A stretch of 64,000 nt of DNA from Symbiodinium natans (Eukaryota > Sar > Dinophyceae > Suessiales > Symbiodiniaceae): contig CAJNDS010001001.1 in the NCBI GenBank assembly GCA_905221605.1, positions 426,049 through 490,048 on the forward strand. Reading direction: 5' to 3'. The position numbers were made by a program, and so were the translations under genes. The notes below the pieces were generated by a model. That model had not been told where the DNA came from and made no database searches. It was given only the letters and a program-made list of their open reading frames with translations. This document shows, piece after piece, positions 54,030 through 64,000 of the stretch. The stretch's first letter is position 1. Every line of letters begins with the position of its first letter.

Positions 54030-54152
54030 CCTACCTTTTAAGAATCCAAAATCTACTTTTTCCGCAGGTCCTTCGTATAAAGCCCCTTTCAAGGTATTCT
54101 TCTATTCTTACCAAAAACAAAGTCGGTTTGGGCTCTTAAGGTACCTTGCGGT
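54030..54152. mobile_element. Family N inverted-repeat element, second copy
   Basis: ACCCTACCTTTTAAGAATCC at the left and GGGCTCTTAAGGTACCTTG at the right enclose the shared interior AGGTCCTTCGTATAAAGCCC. Confidence 0.55.
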
Positions 54153-55077
54153 TTGCAGTAGAGATGTTGTCGAGCTTAGGCCCCCTCGCCCGAATTTAGG
54201 TGCCAGCGAAGGGCACGAGCTGCAGCGAGACGAGCAGAAGCACCTCACACGTTGGCGCCCCCGATAGTTTTGTGGAGAAAGTCAGGAGGCAGAGCATGAA
54301 GATTTGACAATTTGCATGGGGACTGAGGTTGTGAGGCTTCAGTGTTTAGGGGTTTTTGGGGAAAGAGTGTCTAGGGAGAGAGGGTTTTGGAGTTTCGGGG
54401 CTTGGCCGAGGGAGCAGGTAGCAGAGCAGCTTGATGCTTCGTGGTTGTGGTCAGCGCTCTGACTTTCTAGGCCAGATGTCCCTAAACCCTAAACCCTAAA
54501 CCCTTTTAACCCAGGACCCTAAACCCTAAACCCTAAATCAGAGGTTCGTGGGCCTTCCATAGACTTTGGGAGAGCTGGTGGTCAGGCAAGGCAGGAAAGC
54601 TGAGAATCGGCACATCGGAGGTTAACAGAAGTACAGGTGGCGGGGGAGGGGGTGGATGCAACGAAGGCACAAGTTGACAGGGCTGAAGGTAGGGTTTAGG
54701 GTTTAGGGTTTTTTGCTTTAGGGTTTGGGGTTTAGGGTTAAGGGTTTAGGGTTAAGGGCCAAGGGCTTAGGGCTTAAATTTAGGGTTTGTAGGGGTTCGG
54801 GCACAGCTTTTGCTGAGCTCTTCCCTTGCCCCAGGCCCGGGCCACGCCGACGTCTCGCAGGTAGGGATTCCTGCCTGCAAGGAGCGGCTTCAGGGCTTCT
54901 AGGTTTCGGGTTTAGGGGGTTGCCCAGGAACCTAGGATTGCCAAGGGTGCCCCTTTTTTGATTATAGGGGTTTATCAGGGAACCTAACCCCCCCCCCCTT
55001 TCCCCGGCAAAAAAAGAAAAAAGAGCACTATTAGCATCCTAGGCTTATGAAGCTTGGAGATGCTTGAGTTGCTTGGG

Positions 55078-55198
55078 AAACCCTACCTTCAGAACCCAAG
55101 ACCTACTTTTGTTGTAGGTCCTTAGTATAAATCCCCTTTCAAAAAGGATCCAGAGCGAACCTACAAAGAAGAAGTAGGTTGTGGGTTCTTAAGGTAGG
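55078..55198. mobile_element. Family N inverted-repeat element
   Basis: ACCCTACCTTCAGAACCCAA at the left pairs with TTGTGGGTTCTTAAGGTAGG at the right. GACCTACTTTTGTTGTAGG lies inside. A second copy lies at 54030-54152 and fragments near 2878 and 4610. Confidence 0.6.
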
Positions 55199-55382
55199 CC
55201 TCTCTCTCTCTACATATATATAGAGATAGATAGATATACATATATATATGCGTTTCACACTCCAAGCGTGCAGCTTCCAAAAATCCGCACCAAAGTCGCT
55301 TTTCCCCAGACCACGCCTACGTCCGGAGGCGCGCCGAAGATTCCGAAACGGCCAACGCAGTAGCCTGCCCATCTTCCCTAAA

Positions 55383-55565
55383 GGTCCATGTACCTGTATA
55401 GGGTTTGGGGTTTAGGGTTTAGCGTTTTTTGCCACCCGCCCAACACTTGCGTACACTGCGAGTTTAGGGCTTGGGGTGCTACATAGTCTCGACTTGGGCC
55501 TGAGAAAGGGGTTCCCATATAGTTAGCTTTAGGGCGCATGTGCATACTACAAAGCTACATGGACC
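55383..55565. mobile_element. Family I element interrupted by a telomere-like tract
   Basis: The ends are GGTCCATGTACCTGTATAG and AAGCTACATGGACC. The interior GACTTGGGCCTGAGAAAGGG matches the copy at 37614-37725, but about 90 bp of telomere-like and other sequence (55400-55485) splits the left half. Confidence 0.55.
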
Positions 55566-55764
55566 TTTTTGGGGCTTGCTGTCTGTAGGATGGCGAGCCA
55601 GGAATGTATTGCTACATGCAAAGGTTCCACACACATTCGTTTAAAGAACATACCTTCAAGAAACATCGCAAGGATATTTGTGTCATCACTGTACGGGGGC
55701 ATTTGGGCTCTCTGCCTAGGGCGGTAGTTCGGGCCTTACAGGTCACATGGCTTGAGTTTAGGTT

Positions 55765-55880
55765 CTACTAGGCCCAACAATAGCTTGTAGGAATAAAAAG
55801 GCCACCCTTTTTGGTTTCAAGGGGCATGCAAGGGAACCTAAATCCATGCAAAAGGAACAGGGGCCTAGTCTGGGTCCTAG
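55765..55880. mobile_element. Family J element
   Basis: ACTAGGCCCAACAATAGC at the left, GCAAGGGAACCTAAATCC inside, GGGCCTAGTCTGGGTCCTAG at the right. Confidence 0.5.
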
Positions 55881-56586
55881 CGTGAGACTTCGGGGGCTGC
55901 CAAGCTGTGACCGCTTGATCATTCAAGCCGTTCAGTAGCATTTAGTGGTGCATGTCTACAAGAAGGGAGCTCTGGTCCGGCTGTGTGTATCTGAGTTCTA
56001 GCAGCTTAAGGAAATCATCTTGCGCGGCAGGCACTGTAAGATACCTGACTCTTCGAGCTCAAATGGGGCGATGGTGCAATGCAGGAGCCTGTGATGAGGT
56101 TTGCAGCCTGGTAAACGACCACCTTGTTGGCACCAGATGGCACGGTTCTGGAGGGGCTTGGGGCACTTGATTCGCCCGGGCAAACCGAAAGAATATGATG
56201 TGGTTTGGGTTTGATTCAAGCGAGGAAAGCAAGCGCTCCAACTCCAGCAGCAGTGGAAATCAGGGAAGCCTGCATGGAGAACAAGGATCCACACGCAGAC
56301 CTAGGCTGCTGCCTTGGGCCTAAGATTCAACTCCCCCCTCTGAATTCTACTTCAATTGAACACAAAGGGCGGGTGATGGTCGCAGGCCTCGATTCTTTGT
56401 TTGGCAACGGGGCAACCAAGAAGTTATTGTGAATTTTGGTGAGGTCACTTATTGGTCAACTCGGAGGTTTCTTGCAAAGCACTAGCAATATGGGGTTCCT
56501 TACAGACCTTAGGAAAGAACACACTCGCATACTAAACATCTCACAAAGCCACCCTAGCTGCAGTATTGCAGCTCTGACACTACATT

Positions 56587-56698
56587 GCTTCAGAACTCCC
56601 CCCCCCCCCCCCCCCCAACAAAAAAAGATAAGATACAATCCCTATAAGACCCTAATAGGGACGAAACTTGTGTAGTTTGCTTTAGGTTCTTGAGCAAA
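56587..56698. mobile_element. Family B element
   Basis: The left end is TTGCTTCAGAACTCCCC, continuing into a long C-run. The right end is TTTAGGTTCTTGAGCAAAA. The core is AATCCCTATAAGACCCTAATAGGG. Confidence 0.55.
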
Positions 56699-57119
56699 AA
56701 ATAGGGTCGGAAGCTGCTCGCAGCCTGAGTCTCGGGCGCCGGTGAACAGGCCCAACGTCCGCTTCAAATGCAGGATGATTGCGTTGGACCTGAGCATTTT
56801 TTGGGGGGTTTAGGGTTTAGGGTTTAGGGTTTCGGCTTTAGGGCATTTGGTTCGAAGTAGTAGGATTCGCTTGTGGGGGAGCCCTGTATGGTACCCCCAA
56901 TCTCCTATTCAGTGCAACAGCTCTCCCAAACTCTCAGGCCAAGAGCTTGCCTCGAAAAGCACGCCCCTCAAAGGTATTTAAGTCCCAGGTAGGCCCTCCC
57001 AACTGAACCAATCTGGCAGGTAAATGGTATCTCGCGACCCAACCACAAAAACACGAACCCTCTGGCATGCCACTTGGCCGTGGTGCGGTCTTCCACGTAG
57101 ATGAAAACCCCCGAGAAGC

Positions 57120-57215
57120 GAAGCCCTAAACCCTAACCCTAAACCCTAAACCCTAAACCCTAAACCCTAAACCCTAAACCCTAAACCCTAAACCCTAAAC
57201 CCTAAACCCTAAACC
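57120..57215 (-). repeat. Interstitial telomere tract, about 13 units
   Basis: Nearly exact CCCTAAA; an opposite tract follows at 57320-57426 with TTTAGTG variants. Confidence 0.9.
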
Positions 57216-57319
57216 CAAAGACGTAGGCCACGCAGGCAACTGCACGCACCTGGGAGCCCCTGCACGGCCACCAACATTCCCCCCAAGAGCCCCTGAGAGG
57301 CTGGAAGGCCGAATGTGTT

Positions 57320-57426
57320 GGGGTTTAGGGTTTAGGGTTTAGGGTTTAGGGTTTAGGGTTTAGGGTTTAGGGTTTAGTGTTTAGGGTTTAGGGTTTAGTG
57401 TTTAGGGTTTAGGGTTTAGGGTTTAC
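57320..57426 (+). repeat. Interstitial telomere tract
   Basis: TTTAGGG with two TTTAGTG units at regular distance, suggesting a higher-order duplication. Confidence 0.9.
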
Positions 57427-58432
57427 TACGCAGTTCAGGGGTTGAGAGGGCTTGGGCTCTAGCGTTGGCTTGGGGCGTCTAGTTTCGTGTCTCGCGTGTG
57501 GTTTCGGGTGGCGCGACGCCATTGTAAGCCATTGGAAGCCATTTTCAAGCCTCGAAGCTAAGGCTGGACTTGGCTAAGACTCTGGCAACGCATGCAGGCG
57601 CCGAGTGTAAGGATAAGTGAGCACGCGGAAGCTTCTACAATTGTCTGTCTTCATCTCAGACCAGAAGAAGTCCTCAAGCCCTGCAGTCCTAAGACCCGAA
57701 GCCCTTGCAAAAGAAACCTTAACCCCCTTCGCAAACCATCTTCATGTCCCAAAGCCCCGCTCTGGCAAGTGTCTTGCTGCCGATATGGGCTGCCCCCTGT
57801 GAAACTGGACTTGCTGAGTGAGGAAGCCCTTAGCCATAAACCCTGGTACCTGGACTAAGGTTGATTTGTTCAGAATAGGATGCCTGGCGCTTGGACTGCA
57901 TCTGTGGGCCCGAGGACCCTGCAGCCTTTGTCCCCCCGGGGACGTCATCGACCAGCATGACCTGGAGGGTACAGTATTCGGGTTTATCAACTTTGCAGAA
58001 CCCAGCTCTTTGGACCCAGAAAGCCTGAAAACGAAGTCCTCACACCCGAAACCCGAAACCCTAAATCCTTTACTGTAGGGTTCTGGGCTCAAGGACCGAT
58101 TCCGGGTCTGCGAACCCAGAGATCTCGAGCTGGGTCGTGGGCACCCAGGCACAGGCCCATGAAGAGGGCGCCGTTGGACATGAACCACTGAAACACCTGC
58201 CGACTTTCTGCAGGGACTGGGTACAAGGGTTTCGGGTTTAGGGTGAGACGTTTCCCTCTACCTTTCAGGGACCTCAAGCTAAGGTGTCCCGAAGGGCTGT
58301 CGTAACCAAATACCAGTACAAGATTTTTTGGAAGTAAAGGTATTCCGCAGGGGATGCAGAACATGTTTAGGGCAGTCGTTCAATAGAAGAGGGTCAGCCA
58401 TAAGGGCTTGACAACTCTCCCCACCCCCCCAA
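57427..58432. other. Unique patch without recognised gene
   Basis: Frames on both strands (57592-57858 plus, 57742-58188 minus) overlap each other and have no family motif. Left unassigned. Confidence 0.5.
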
Positions 58433-58725
58433 AACCCTAAACCCTAAACCCTAAACCCTAAACCCTAAACCCTAAACCCTAAACCCTAAACCCTAAACTC
58501 GAAACCCTACCCCCCCCCCCCCCCCCCCCCCCAACCCTAAATCCCTCAACCCAAGAAGGGCTTAGCGACCTCCGGGGCCTTGAAGCCAGAAGCCCTCAGA
58601 GCCAGGTCTCCCTGAGGCCCATGAATTCCCGCACCCCGAGGCCTAGCCTAGGGTTTAGGGTTTAGGGTTTAGGGTTTAGGGTTTAGGGTTTAGGGTTTAG
58701 GGTTTCGGGTTTCGGGTTTAGGGTA
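58433..58725. repeat. Opposed telomere tracts with a C-run between
   Basis: CCCTAAA at 58433-58500, a C-run at 58509-58532, and TTTAGGG at 58644-58725. Confidence 0.9.
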
Positions 58726-59099
58726 TCCCCTATAAACCCTAGCCACCCAATGGTAGCTCCTCCTTGGGTATAACTCTGTTATGATGTGTCGAAAGAAGAT
58801 GACAAGAACACTGGGTCTACTTGGAGGTTCAAGGTACTTATAATGACTTATAACCCCAACCAAAACTGTACCTATAAGCCCCCTACATCCCCCAAGTCCT
58901 CTAAGCAGGTAAGTAGACTCATAATTGGGGTTATACCCCTAAACCCTAAACCCGAAACCACCCCAAACCCTAAACCCTAAACCCTAAACCCTAAACCACC
59001 TTGTAGGTTGAACCCCGGAGACCTTTAAAGACTTTTCCGAGTGCCCCCGCCGCCCCGTTGTAGGTGCTCCGGAGCTTTGCCGGCACAAACTGCACCTGA

Positions 59100-59385
59100 G
59101 GTTTAGAGTTTAGGGTTTAGAGTTTAGGGTTTAGGGTTTAGGGTTTAGGGTGTAGGGGTTAAGGGTTTAGGGTTTAGGGTTCAGGGCTTAGGGTGGAGGC
59201 TGGTCTTCTTGCTTGGCCGTTAGAACTCATTGAACAGATTCCCAAATCAGAAAACCCACTGAGGGATGCTAGGACAAAAGAACGCAGGGGTCCTACGGTC
59301 CTACCCAACGTTCGGTGGGCCTAAACCCTAAACCCTAAACCCTAAACCCTAAACCCTAAACCCTAAACCCTAAACCCTAAACCCG
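59100..59385. repeat. Opposed telomere tracts
   Basis: TTTAGGG at 59100-59195 and CCCTAAA at 59320-59385. Confidence 0.9.
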
Positions 59386-60587
59386 CCTACCCTGAAAAGT
59401 GAGGTTGGGAGACCTCCTGATCACTGGAGGCCGAGCTAAGAAGGCTCAGATCGATATCATTGGACTTCGCAGCAGAATGGGCGTATTGAGGGCTTAGTGT
59501 CGGAGTATGTGGCCCCTTACACTTTCCTGGTTCCTTCTGAGCCTATGCGCGCACTGGCGTTCCTGCATCGTTTCCAGAATATGGACGTACACAATACGTG
59601 GCTTCATCTCAACCCTAAACCCTAAACCCAAAACCCTACCAAACCCTACACCTAAATCCTTAACCCCTAAGCCCTAAACTCTTATGTAACCCGAAACCGC
59701 GGCCAGCGACAACCCAGGAACGAAGGAAACCGGGCTCCATGCGCCATAGAAGACCACGCATCCCGCCTTCAAGGGCGTCTTGGGGCGTCGGTCGTGGCTA
59801 TAAGCTCATATATCTCCAGGGACCTGACAATTCAAAAGCAAAGCCTGATACATACGCCGGTCACCGGAGCGATGTCCCTGGAAGTCTACTGCACCCTTCT
59901 TGCCGTGGTTTCGACCATTCAAGGAAGGGCTCAAGGGTGCGAGCACCCCCCTCCCCCTGCTCCCTCCACAAGTTTGGGGTTGAGGGTTTAGGGTTATCCT
60001 GAACACCCCAAAAGGCTCAACCTCCCTCCCGTTACCCCCTGATTATACATGCTTTAGCTGCGAGTATAAGGAGGAACATCCTGACCCAAAACAAAAAATC
60101 CCAAGCCAGTTCCTGCCCCTGGGCGCCGGGCAATGGGCAAGGCTTGGGCTAAATGGAAAACCACCTGAGGATAGAGGTTGTGGAACATCCTATAAGGGTT
60201 AGGGTCTTTGCTTTGCCACCCGCCTAGCTGATAACTTGTTTGCCATTCCCTAGGAGGGTGGAGGGTTTATGGACGTCCTTGAGCCAAATTGAGACATCCA
60301 GATGGCTCGGAAACTCGATGGGGCCTGCTTGTCTGGACCAGGGGAATGGGACATCAGGTTGGTTGATCAGGTTGCTTGCTCGTTGCACCCAGAGTGGGGG
60401 CCCGCGAGGCTTTGTAGCACCAGTTTCAGCTAACCACTGCTATCCGATGCTGGTGGTTTGCTTGCTTCTTACAATTTTACACGGGTCCATGTACAGCACA
60501 GTCCCAAAAACTGAAAGGCCCAAACGTTAGACAGACTTGAGAAGGAAAATCCAAACCCCCTTCCCATCCTCACGGACTGGGTAGCTA

Positions 60588-60686
60588 ACCATACTGTAAC
60601 CAGGGCACCCTCCTTGGGTTGGTTTCTGTCAAAGGGAACCCAGACCCCAAAATTAAAGGGCAAAGGGCACGCCTGCGCTACCGAGA
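60588..60686. mobile_element. Family C element, possible introner
   Basis: TGGGTAGCTAACCATACTG, then the interior GGGTTGGTTTCTGTCAAAGG, then AAGGGCACGCCTGCGCTACC. The plus-strand flank on the right stays open for about 50 codons, but no family is recognised there. Confidence 0.45.
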
Positions 60687-60888
60687 AAAGGCAAATCCTA
60701 AATCCGATGATCCTCGCTCTGAGGTCGGCTCCATGTTTGGTGCAAGGGCCGGGGCGGTGCTTCGCTGGCATTCAGAAGGAACCTATGGGAGAATCTCGGG
60801 GAGGAGGAGGAAGTTCCACGGGCTGAGGGTTTAGGATGTGGGGTCCACAGGCCGTCCTTTTCTCGGTAAAGGTGTTTGCCAGTCTAAC

Positions 60889-61170
60889 CTGAGCATGTTG
60901 GCTGCTTCATAGTCGGCAAAAGCCATCAAGACGTGTTGACCAAGCCGGAGCTGTGCAAGACGCAGACTGCATCCCGGTTGGGTGGGCTGTCATACCCGAT
61001 AACCCCTCAAAATGGCTTTGATCGGGTTGACCATGGGGATTATAGGGCCGAACAGCCCATCCTTTAAACACATTCCAACAAGTCTGAGACAAGGATGCAG
61101 ATATTGTCAACAACCTCTCTGAAAGCCGACAACGCCGAGCCTGATGCAGGAGCCATGTCGCGCCAAAGGC
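60889..61170 (-). CDS. Coding trace of an unrecognised gene, two exons split by a family D element
   Basis: The upper exon (61071 to about 61170) reads ALSAFREVVDNICILVSDLL then EC. The lower exon (60889-60966) reads LRLAQLRLGQHVLMAFADYE then AANML, and ends at a GTTAGA donor. The two join in frame once the 104-bp element at 60967-61070 is removed. The composition looks protein-coding and alpha-helical, but I recognise no family. Flanking exons were not found. Confidence 0.4.
60967..61070. mobile_element. Family D element occupying a whole intron
   Basis: The inverted ends contain GGGTGGGCTGT and ACAGCCCATCC around the family core CCCGATAACCCCTCAAAATGGC. The element lies between two coding-like exons (60889-60966 and 61071 onward) that join in frame when it is removed. 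No clear 4-bp duplication is visible; only one base is shared at the junction. Confidence 0.5.
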
Positions 61171-61477
61171 TAAGGCTTAGCTCAGGTTTTGTTGTTTTTG
61201 GGGGGTGCACTTGTACTTCTGTTCTCTGGGCGACGCTGTTGGAATCCTGCGCCTCTTTGGCAAGTTGTGGGCTGCGGCAATCTTTGAATGCGACCAGGTC
61301 GCCACCTCCTGGCCAGAATAACCCCGGCCTATCCCAGAGACCAATTAGGTTCAAGCACGCAATACTTAGGTCCCTGGACGTGTTGGGTAAAGGGCCTCAG
61401 CAGCACAATCTCTCACTCAGCAGGTGTGTAGAGGGTGTAGGAATTTTGATGTTTTCTTTCCTGTTGTAATTTGGGGG

Positions 61478-61708
61478 AGAGGGTTCAGGGTTTAGGGTTT
61501 AGGGTTTAGGGTTTAGGGTTTAGGCGGGGGGGATCGCGGCTTTTTCTCCGCCTCCCTAGAGCTCCGACCCGCGCAGCTCAGAGACGCGCAGGGCCTCCTG
61601 CGAGTCCAGGCAATGTCATTATAGGGTTTAGGGTTTAGGGGGTTCAGGGGGTTTCGGGGGTTTAGGGTTTAGGGTTTAGGGTTTGAGGTTTAGGGTTTAG
61701 GGTTTAGG
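61478..61708 (+). repeat. Two telomere tracts in the same orientation
   Basis: 61478-61526 and 61621-61708, TTTAGGG with GGGGGTTTC variants in the second. Confidence 0.9.
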
Positions 61709-62361
61709 AGAACTCGTCATGTGGGCGGTCGCCGTAAATTCTGGGGCACTATGGGCACCATTTTGGGTCTCCGGTAGTTATATGGGTATACTGTTGCATG
61801 TGTACTTGCTTATGTTGCAACATACTGTGTTTCCTTATGGTTTAACTAGGGTACCCCCCGGCCCCACACACACAGGCGGCCAGGTTAGATGAACCCTGTC
61901 TCGGAAAAATTAGGACGACACCGCCGACACCGCCGACGATTTGCTTCGTGACTGTAGCGTGTGGTCCTAAACCTTAAACCCTAAACCCTAAACCCTAAAC
62001 CCTAAACCGTGGCTGAAAATGCCGCCTTCGGGGCGCGGGGATGTTCTGCGCCACCCCGAACGGAAACCCTGAATTGCCACCAAGCTGAACCCTACACACA
62101 CGCCCTAAGCCCTCTCTTGCACAGGCTTGCGTGAGCGCACCTCAACGACCTAAACCCAGAACCCCAAAGCGCTGAAACACCGAACCATCGTCAACACCCT
62201 CCTAAACCCCAAACCCTAAACCCTAAACGTCCTGGGTGCCGGCATCACGCGAGACCTCGAAACAGACTTCGTTTGAAGTGCTTCACCGAAGCCCTTGCAA
62301 ACCTTCAAAGTCCCTAGTTTAGGGTTTACGGTTTAGGGTTTAGGGTTTCAAACACCTAAGC

Positions 62362-62468
62362 TTGGGATGTTCCCCCTTATACTCACAGTCCTTTATTTAA
62401 TAAGGAATATAGTACCCGCCGATTATAATCCCTATCAAGGACTGCTAGTGTAAGGGGGAACCGCCCAA
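62362..62468. mobile_element. Family K inverted-repeat element, best copy
   Basis: TGGGATGTTCCCCCTTATAC and CACAGTCCTTTATTTAATAA at the left pair with TATCAAGGACTGCTAGTG and TAAGGGGGAACCGCCC at the right. Confidence 0.65.
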
Positions 62469-62652
62469 ACCTAAAACCAAATCTCCGACAGGGGGAGGAG
62501 GGATACCGTGAGGACCCTCTACCCTGAGTCAACAATCATTTGCGGTGCCTAAGTACGAAAGCCCTTTAAGACGAGGCCCCCCCACCAAAACAAAACAGCA
62601 CAAGTCAAGGACTCGGGTTTTGCTTTCTCGGGCTGATGAAGCTGAGGCGCAT

Positions 62653-62748
62653 AGGCTACCAATTGCTTAAGAACCCCCCCCCCATTAAAAAAAAAAAATC
62701 AGGGTAATATATGGATTACTCTCTTTTCTTTTGGCAAGCAAATAATAG
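62653..62748. mobile_element. Family B element, right end decayed
   Basis: The left end ATTGCTTAAGAACCCCCC is followed by an A-run and AATATATGGATTACTC. The right end is only GGCAAGCAAAT. Confidence 0.5.
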
Positions 62749-62846
62749 TAGGGAGTGGGTGTTTAGGGCTCTTTGGGCAGGGCTTCACAGCCCTCAGAGA
62801 TAAAAATGGTGCCTTGAAGAGGGGGAGAACTCCCTTGCTCTGCTTT

Positions 62847-62986
62847 GTGCTCAAGAACCACCAAAGATGCTAAAATAGATTCTTCCTCAAAAGGGTAAAA
62901 TAGGAATCATAAGATTGCATTATTGTGGTTTTTTTTTTTTTTTTTTTTTGGGGGGGGGGGGGGGGGGTTCGTAAGCAAATAGTAGT
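62847..62986. mobile_element. Family B element with expanded T- and G-runs
   Basis: The left end is TGCTCAAGAACCACC. The right side is a T-run then a G-run (62931-62967), ending GGTTCGTAAGCAAAT. The core is TTCCTCAAAAGGGTAAAATAGG. Confidence 0.55.
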
Positions 62987-63040
62987 TCTTCAACCTCCAA
63001 CATGCCACATCTCAGCCTGGCCGTAGCTCTTTGAGAACTC

Positions 63041-63141
63041 TTTGCTTAAGAAAACACCCCCAAAAAAGATATATTCCTTATAAAGGCAATATAGGCACTA
63101 TGACCTTTCAATTTTTTGGTGGGGTTCTTAAGCAAGTAGAT
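63041..63141. mobile_element. Family B element
   Basis: The ends are TTTGCTTAAGAAAACACCCC and GGTGGGGTTCTTAAGCAAG. It is the third family B copy within 500 bp. Confidence 0.65.
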
Positions 63142-63547
63142 AGTAGTTCTTGGAGAACATCAGGGGGTAGAGCCCAGAGCTCGGTGCCTACGTCGTTCCC
63201 TTTAGGGTTTCGGGCTTAGGGCTTAGGGCTTAGGGTTTAGGGTTTAGGGTAGGCAAAACGCATCAAACGTCGGCCGAGGAAGGCGCCATCTGGATGACCT
63301 CACAGGGCCAAGAGGTCGAACCCCTGTGGGATTTCGGGTTTAGGTTTAGGGTTTAGGGTTTAGGGCTTAGGGTTTAGGGTTTAGGGTTTGGGGTTTAGGG
63401 TTTAGGGTTACTCGGCGCTGTCTCTGAGTCTGAGCAACTGAGCGCGACTGCACTGTGAACCAGGGCTTAGGGTTTAGGATTTCGGGTTTACGGTCTAGTG
63501 GGGTTTAGGGTTTTTTGGTTTGGGGTTGGGGTTTAGGGTTGAATCCA

Positions 63548-63664
63548 TACTTGGAGGTTCATGGGTACTTATAAAGTAGGGTTGTAAGCAGACGAACGGA
63601 TATGACCTTAGTTATTCCGTACTTTACGAACCCTACTTGTCAGTACCCACATGAACCTCCAAGG
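63548..63664. mobile_element. Family A inverted-repeat element, well preserved
   Basis: The ends are TACTTGGAGGTTCATGGGTA and CCACATGAACCTCCAAGG. It is flanked by telomere tracts on both sides. Confidence 0.75.
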
Positions 63665-63674
63665 CTGCCACCTA

Positions 63675-63982
63675 AACCTAGACCCTAAACCCTAAACCCT
63701 AAACCCTGGACCCTAAACCCTAAACCCTAGACCCTAAACCCTAAACCCTAAAAACCCTAAACCCTAAACCCTAAAAACCCTAATGTCCGTTGGGGTTGAG
63801 GCTCTAGGATGTTCCGTTGAAGGTTGAAGGGACGGGGGGCGATCTCAAGGCTTCAGGGGAGGCTTAGGATTAGGGGTTTAGGGTTTAGGATTTGGGGTTT
63901 AGGATATGAGGTTTAGGGTTTAGGGTTTAGGGTTTAGGGTTTAGGGTTTAGGGTTTAGGGTTTAGGGTTTAGGGTTCAGGGT
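63675..63982. repeat. Opposed telomere tracts at the right edge
   Basis: CCCTAAA with CCCTAGA variants at 63675-63785, then TTTAGGG at 63865-63982. Confidence 0.9.
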
Positions 63983-64000
63983 TGGGGGAATTCAAAGAAG

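Overview
The window looks like nuclear DNA of a dinoflagellate, most likely a suessialean of the Symbiodiniaceae/Polarella type. Four things point that way: plant-type telomere repeats (TTTAGGG) scattered throughout in both orientations; introns whose 5' splice sites are GA, GC or GT; a gene of the ankyrin type that I remember as greatly expanded in Symbiodinium-like genomes; and a superfamily 2 helicase with C-terminal helicase-associated-like repeats. The species assignment is inference. No bacterial-style genes, tRNAs, rRNAs or CRISPR arrays were seen.

Layout. 1-11.0 kb: no recognisable gene, only interstitial telomere-like tracts and short inverted-repeat (MITE-like) elements. 11.03-13.76 kb: a tandem inverted-repeat element, then a 78-bp satellite whose monomers reverse orientation in the middle. 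13.77-14.45 kb: dispersed short dyads without telomere repeats. 14.45-27.2 kb: telomere tracts, MITE-like elements and homopolymers, no gene recognised. 27.24-36.56 kb (minus strand): a gene in at least 21 exons that I could join in frame by hand. It has an N-terminal FISHQW/WYDYFSCPQ/RGWCRVE domain, a linker, and C-terminal ankyrin repeats. 37.2-41.45 kb: telomere arrays, including the longest of the window. 42.44-46.19 kb (minus strand): the DEAH-box helicase gene, in at least six exons, inside a 7-kb stretch free of telomere repeats. 46.2-64 kb: mostly repeats, with a two-exon coding trace near 61 kb.

Main result. Five introns of the ankyrin gene and one at 61 kb are occupied end to end by short terminal-inverted-repeat elements. 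In five of these six cases a 4-bp target-site duplication flanks the element. Splicing at the duplication (first copy as GA or GT donor side, second copy just after the AG acceptor) removes the element exactly and restores the ankyrin-domain frame. These are therefore introner-type DNA elements that make their own introns. They nest inside each other, and several have telomere-repeat tracts at their centres, which suggests that telomere-repeat insertion and introner insertion feed on the same sites. By contrast, the helicase gene has short plain introns with no recognisable element and no telomere repeats.

All exon joins are hand-made from sequence logic and my memory of the protein families. 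They have not been checked against transcripts.
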